Of a stretch of 64,000 nt of DNA, positions 59,863 to 64,000 are shown piece by piece. Under the pieces are notes generated by a model that saw only the letters and a program-made list of their open reading frames with translations, searched no databases and had not been told where the DNA came from. Positions within the stretch are counted from its first letter, which is position 1, and every line of letters starts with the position of its first letter. Source of the stretch: Copromyces sp. CBS 386.78 (taxonomy: Eukaryota; Ascomycota; Sordariomycetes; Sordariales; Sordariaceae); NCBI GenBank assembly GCA_030685235.1, contig MU839184.1, positions 62,001 through 126,000 of the forward strand, read 5' to 3'. The translations under genes and the position numbers were made by a program.

Positions 59863-62133
59863 ATGATTGAGGCTCAGCTGGAATATCAAAATCATATGGC
59901 CAATTTGGCCTCGCCGTCGGATGGCCTATGCTCACGCTGCAATGGGATCATGTACAACCTTGCCTATGGAGGCAACAAACCGATTTCGGTCAGATCATGG
60001 CGCACACTCCAGCTTTTTTGCGATCGCGCACGTGGATTTAAAACGAAACCTGTTGTCAGTCCACCAGAATTGTGCGAAAGAGATGCTTGGGAGGTTTCAA
60101 CCAACATCTCGGGACGTTGCCTGCTTTGTTCGTTTTTTTCCGACTGTGCATCAAAGATGGGCTTCTCATCACATACCATACTATCCAACGAGATATCGCT
60201 AGTTGCTAGGCTGGTTCCCTACAGATTCACGATTGGACTTCCGACTCCACTTTCATCTTCATTATCGTGGACGGGGCCTGCGGTGACAGAGACCCGAGTG
60301 TTGGAACTGATGAAGGTGGACGGAAAATGGGATCCTCAACTCCGCAGTGCGAATTTATTGTCTCCTTCGTGGTCAGAAACACATCTCATACTGCCCGTGC
60401 AGACAAACGGTCGGGATGGTCAGATATCAGACACAGTCGATTACGGAATTATCTCGGAGTGGTTGGCGTACTGCCAATCCACTCACCAGTCATGCACCAC
60501 AATCCGTTCCGTTCCACTCACCACCATCATTCCGGGCTTACACCTGATCGACTGCATTCAACGGAAGATCATCCCGGCCGAGGAGATGACAGGCTCAACG
60601 TATGTCACTCTTAGTTACGTCTGGGGCACCGCGTTAGTTGACCCTCAATCCATGCAAAGCTCAACAGTCGGCCCTGCGTTGCCCAACGATGGTCTGCCCA
60701 AGGTCATCAGGGACGCGATGGAAGTTGTACGATGCCTCGGCTACAGGTATCTATGGGTGGATAGGTACTGCATTCCACAAGGGAATGCCGAGGTTAAACA
60801 TCTTCAAATCCAGAATATGGGCAAGATCTATTCCTTGTCAGACCTAACCATTATTGCTGCTGCGGGAGAAGATGCGGAATATGGACTTCCGGGAGTAAGC
60901 CCTCCCCTGCGCACTCCACAACTCTGGACAACTATTCCTCACGGCATCCTACAACTACATGTACCCGTTCTTTACCTCAACACGCCCAACTAGGAAGTTG
61001 GCAACTCGGTATGGGCCTCGCGCGGCTGGACCTATCAGGAGGCTCTGCTATCACGGCGGCGTCTTGTGTTCACTGACCGGAACGTTTTCTTCCAGTGTCA
61101 GTCCTTCGAGACGGTCGGCAATGAGCCAGTTCCACACCGGTTGCGATCCGGATGTTTTATCATGCCTAACCCGATGTTTCCACCCGTTATGGATGATCAT
61201 GGCGGAACCTATGCTTTGCGTAACGATATTTGGGCAAGACTCTCAGAATTTGCAACGCGTACTCTCTCGTACGAAGAGGATACGTTGAATGCAATGTGGG
61301 GTATCTTCGGAGTGTGGCGCGAAGGGCACGACGTATTCTTCCTTTACGGGCTACCCATATATCGGCGTCAACACGTCGAAATGGAGCCCTCTGAGCCGTC
61401 TTTTCCCGAACTTCAGTATGACACTCGGTACAATGCGGTCCTCTGGAGTATTTTCTGGGAAGATACTTGGGATTCACCTCTTCCTCGCTGGGCATCCTCC
61501 CCTTCGTCTCATCCGCGAAGAACATCATTCCCAAGCTGGACTTGGGCTGGCTGGAGAAGCTCGAAACGTCGGCTCACTATCGAGCCGTGTGGCGCATCTG
61601 ACTCGTCGGTTCTTCAGACACCGAACTACGAGCCAATCAAGGTTTCATTTTCCTTTGACGACAAAACTCTCGACTGGATAGCGGACGAAGAGGAAATACT
61701 TGGACGGTCGGACGCGTCACACTTTCCAACGTATCTTGTGGTAACAGCGAAAGTTTTCGATGTGACCATCACATGCGAAACGCGGTACAAGTACCGCAAG
61801 GGCAACGACTCCGTCTCATGGGGCTTTGCGTTCCGGTCGTTCGTGCAAAAAATGAATAGATGTATTTTCGGACTCAATACACTCAAGATCCCGCCTGGTC
61901 TGTTCGAAGAGGTCGATGGGAATCGTCACCGTCTTTTGGGGATTCCCTTGTTCATCGGCCACGAGTCCTTCAGACATTCGGTGCATATTCTGCTCCTTCG
62001 ACAGGTTGGCGAGGATGATGGGCGGCCAATATTTGAGCGGGTAAAGTGTTTCAGTCTCGGAAAGGCATCCTTCATGCCGGACTGTTGGCCACCGAAGTTT
62101 GACCTGAGGACAATGGAGGTTCGTATACGGTAG
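59863..62133 (+). pseudogene. HET-domain (heterokaryon incompatibility) gene with an in-frame TAG
   Basis: 757 codons from the first in-frame ATG (59863); the frame extends 5' only to a GTG. Cys motifs LCSRCNGIMYN (about 20) and GRCLLCSFF precede the HET domain (from about residue 246): TYVTLSYVWG, LPKVIRDAMEVV, GYRYLWVDRYCIPQ, IQNMGKIYSLSDLTIIAAAG and SVWASRGWTYQEALLSRRRL. A TAG at 60991-60993 interrupts LNTPN*EVGNSVW; the same frame continues to a TAG at 62131. CAG to TAG is a CpA-to-TpA change, as RIP makes. A 99-nt intron (GTAAGC 60895 to AG 60993) would also remove the stop, but it would delete residues that look conserved (GVSPPLRTPQ). HET proteins trigger cell death on non-self fusion; here the gene is probably broken. 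Confidence 0.75.
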
Positions 62134-62349
62134 GTAGTGTTTCTGTTGGGGGACGCAAAGAGAGCCGCCAGGGCCATTCTACCTCTTGGACCATAGGGAC
62201 AAAGAAGGCGAGAGAGAAGTTGATGTTGGATTCGGAACAATACAAGTCTACAAATAATTGAGGGCAAAAACCCTGCCAAGAGAGGTGGTGCTGAAGAGTG
62301 GGCAAAGCCCGGCAGGCATTATCTCAGTGCTCAGACCTACTTTCTTTTT

Positions 62350-62771
62350 GAGCTTAACTTCCCGCACCGTCACTTTTGACTTGATGAACCGCCCTTACTC
62401 CACCCGACAGCTGAATGACAGCTGACATGTAAAGCACCCCGTTTTGTATAGTAAACCGGTAAAAAAAAACAGCGCGATTTCGTATACGATATTTTATCGT
62501 ACAGTCAAGGCCACATTTCAGCACAACACAACCCCCCCCAAACCGATTACGCTCAATTGTGTAATTAATAGTAGGATTCCCTTATTTACGCATTTTTACT
62601 ATATTCATTTGCTCAAACCGCGCTTAACTTAGTACACCGCCATGTACGAAACATTGAAAATACCGAAATTTTCATATAAAAACGATTGAAAACTATGTCA
62701 GCTGTCATGGCGGTGCATCAAGTCAAAAAGGGTGCATCAAGTCAAAAGGGGCGGTGCGGGAAGTCAAGCTC
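62350..62771. mobile_element. hAT-like MITE (422 bp)
   Basis: Terminal inverted repeats GAGCTT(A/G)ACTTCCCGC and on, 33 of 36 matching, with an exact 8-bp duplication TTCTTTTT (62342-62349, 62772-62779). ATGACAGCTGACAT is a subterminal inverted repeat. The stretch CAGCTGAATGACAGCTGACA resembles CAGCTGGATGACACTTGACA of the 54401-55810 element, so the two belong to related families. No coding capacity. The right end has a short internal duplication of the CTTTTGACTTGATG unit. Confidence 0.82.
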
Positions 62772-62779
62772 TTCTTTTT

Positions 62780-63240
62780 TGGGCAGCGGGCAGGGCAATT
62801 GAATCTTTCTAATATTTCCAGATTGTGGTCCGTGCATCGTTTCTTTCAGTGTATTTGTATATATTGACTGAGATCAAAAATATTACCCAAAATAGTAGTC
62901 ATGGCATTTTATCGATAAATTAAATTTATGTGGTGTAATCTGGTTCGTGCGTTGCGCCCTGAATGAGAGGTCTGAGCGCTGAGATAAGGCAGGCAGACAG
63001 ACGGCCGGCCGGCTGGGCACAAGATCACCTCCAATGTAATACAGCTGGGCAGTAGCTGGTGGTTTGAGTGGCTCCTACGGTGGCCCAAGTGTGTCTTATG
63101 CCCGTTTCATAAAGTTTTGCAAAGTTTGGAAGCAAAAGATTCCGTGCCAACTACAAGTACCAAGTTCGCACCGGAGGGTACCCAACATTCGACTCCCAAC
63201 GCTAATTCAACCTTTCAATTCCAATGACCAAAAAGCTACG
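62780..63240. other. Intergenic stretch between the MITE and the HET fragment
   Basis: No gene or clear repeat seen. Confidence 0.5.
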
Positions 63241-63300
63241 CAGCAAGCAATGAAGCAATGAAGCAATGAAGCAATGAAGCAATGAAGCAATGAAGCAATA
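63241..63300. repeat. 8-bp tandem repeat GAAGCAAT
   Basis: About six copies of GAAGCAAT directly upstream of the HET fragment, ending GAAGCAATA. Confidence 0.9.
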
Positions 63301-63363
63301 TACTAGGAGTAATGCCAGGCTCAGTCTGTCAACCGCTCGTGCTATATACCCGAGGGGTATCCC

Positions 63364-63897
63364 TCAGATATACGCATCTCCTACGCTGCCAAAGATCTTT
63401 CTTGGCCAGCAGATGAGACAGAGATTTTGAGCCGCTCCAAGGTATACGGCCAATATCCGAACTTCATCATCATAAAGGGGGCCGTATTTGATGTTACAAT
63501 CACCTCCGAACATGCCCAAGGCCAGCATACATGTCACTCTGGCGATCAAGCTGGCCGCCTTGTGTGGAAGTATGCCTCACCTTCTTTTCTCGCACAGCCG
63601 ACGGCGCACGCTCATTCTGAAACTGGATATAAAGGACCGCCGTTTTCACTGGAGGAAGTCAATGGCCGCACACATAAACCTTAGACCTCGTCGCTCTTTG
63701 CTTCTTTTCCTACCTATCTGAGTGTGGATGGCTTCTACATCTACGCGTTGATGCTACAGCCAGTTGGACAATATGAAGATGAACATGGGCAAATCTACGA
63801 GCGTGTGACGTGTGCTCGCTTTCATAATACGTGGTTAGGTTCGGATTTCTCACTGGCGGGCATGAATCTGAGGGAAATGGAGCTTCGTATACAATAG
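63364..63897 (+). pseudogene. C-terminal fragment of a second HET-type gene
   Basis: The frame starting about 63364 reads DIRISYAAKDLSWPADETEI, then VYGQYPNFIIIKGAVFDVTI, and after a TAG at 63682-63684 continues in the same frame through VDGFYIYALMLQPVGQYEDE, IYERVTCARF and NLREMELRIQ to a TAG at 63895-63897. The full HET gene ends with the matching blocks LDWIADEEEILGRSD, KVFDVTITC, HSVHILLLRQVGEDDG, IFERVKCF and LRTMEVRIR. So this is a paralogous C-terminus without the HET domain, carrying an internal stop. No start is present; a GAAGCAAT microsatellite abuts it. Confidence 0.78.
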
Positions 63898-64000
63898 GGA
63901 ATGTGGCAGTGGCAGTGAGCGACTGGACGGTTTTTTTTGTTTCAATTCATCAAGGAACATGTCTCAGTGGAGGTAGTGGATAAGGATCACAGTCAAGACG

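Noticed and set aside
60961..60993. 33-nt GT-AG intron removing the TAG in the HET gene
   Set aside because: Too short for a fungal intron; the 99-nt alternative from 60895 is kept as a possibility instead.

Overview
The window looks like nuclear DNA of a filamentous ascomycete (Pezizomycotina, perhaps a sordariomycete). The reasons are short GT-AG introns with CTAAC or CTGAC branch sites, a HET-domain gene, F-box/ankyrin paralogues, and long AT-rich blocks with the marks of repeat-induced point mutation (RIP): C/G retained mostly outside CpA/TpG, TA everywhere, reading frames full of stops. The species cannot be fixed from the sequence alone.

Layout. 1-24525 is an AT-rich block. It holds unidentified minus-strand coding remnants (74-2930), a RIP-ruined Tad-type LINE (about 5380-9990), a stretch I could not assign (10000-17359) and a complete but dead Ty3/Gypsy element (17360-24525). 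The block ends at the base where the Gypsy element ends. 24526-36452 is a gene-bearing island: two related hairpins, a tRNA-like relic, a minus-strand trio of tiny Lys/Glu-rich genes each needing one intron, an ALKBH8-type dioxygenase, and two F-box/ankyrin genes (A, B). 36453-50479 is one insertion: a Ty1/Copia element (LTRs 165 bp, target duplication AGTAG) with a second Gypsy element (LTRs 253 bp, target duplication ATATT) nested in its reverse transcriptase/RNase H region. 50480-64000 is the continuation of the island: a putative Harbinger-like element with an 18-bp minisatellite, F-box/ankyrin genes C and D, a 1410-bp hAT-like non-autonomous element between them, a HET gene with an in-frame TAG, a second hAT-like MITE, and a broken C-terminal piece of a second HET gene.

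How it fits together. Removing the nested insertion puts four same-strand F-box/ankyrin paralogues in one cluster next to HET-type genes, an arrangement that suggests a fast-evolving, lineage-specific locus, possibly for non-self recognition or targeted protein turnover (inference). All four reverse transcriptases in the AT-rich blocks have lost catalytic Asp residues by Asp-to-Asn change, as expected from G-to-A RIP, so none is autonomous now. The small TIR elements in the GC-balanced islands are not AT-skewed in the same way. Coordinates of domains inside the RIP-ruined elements are approximate; LTRs, target duplications and splice sites were read base by base.
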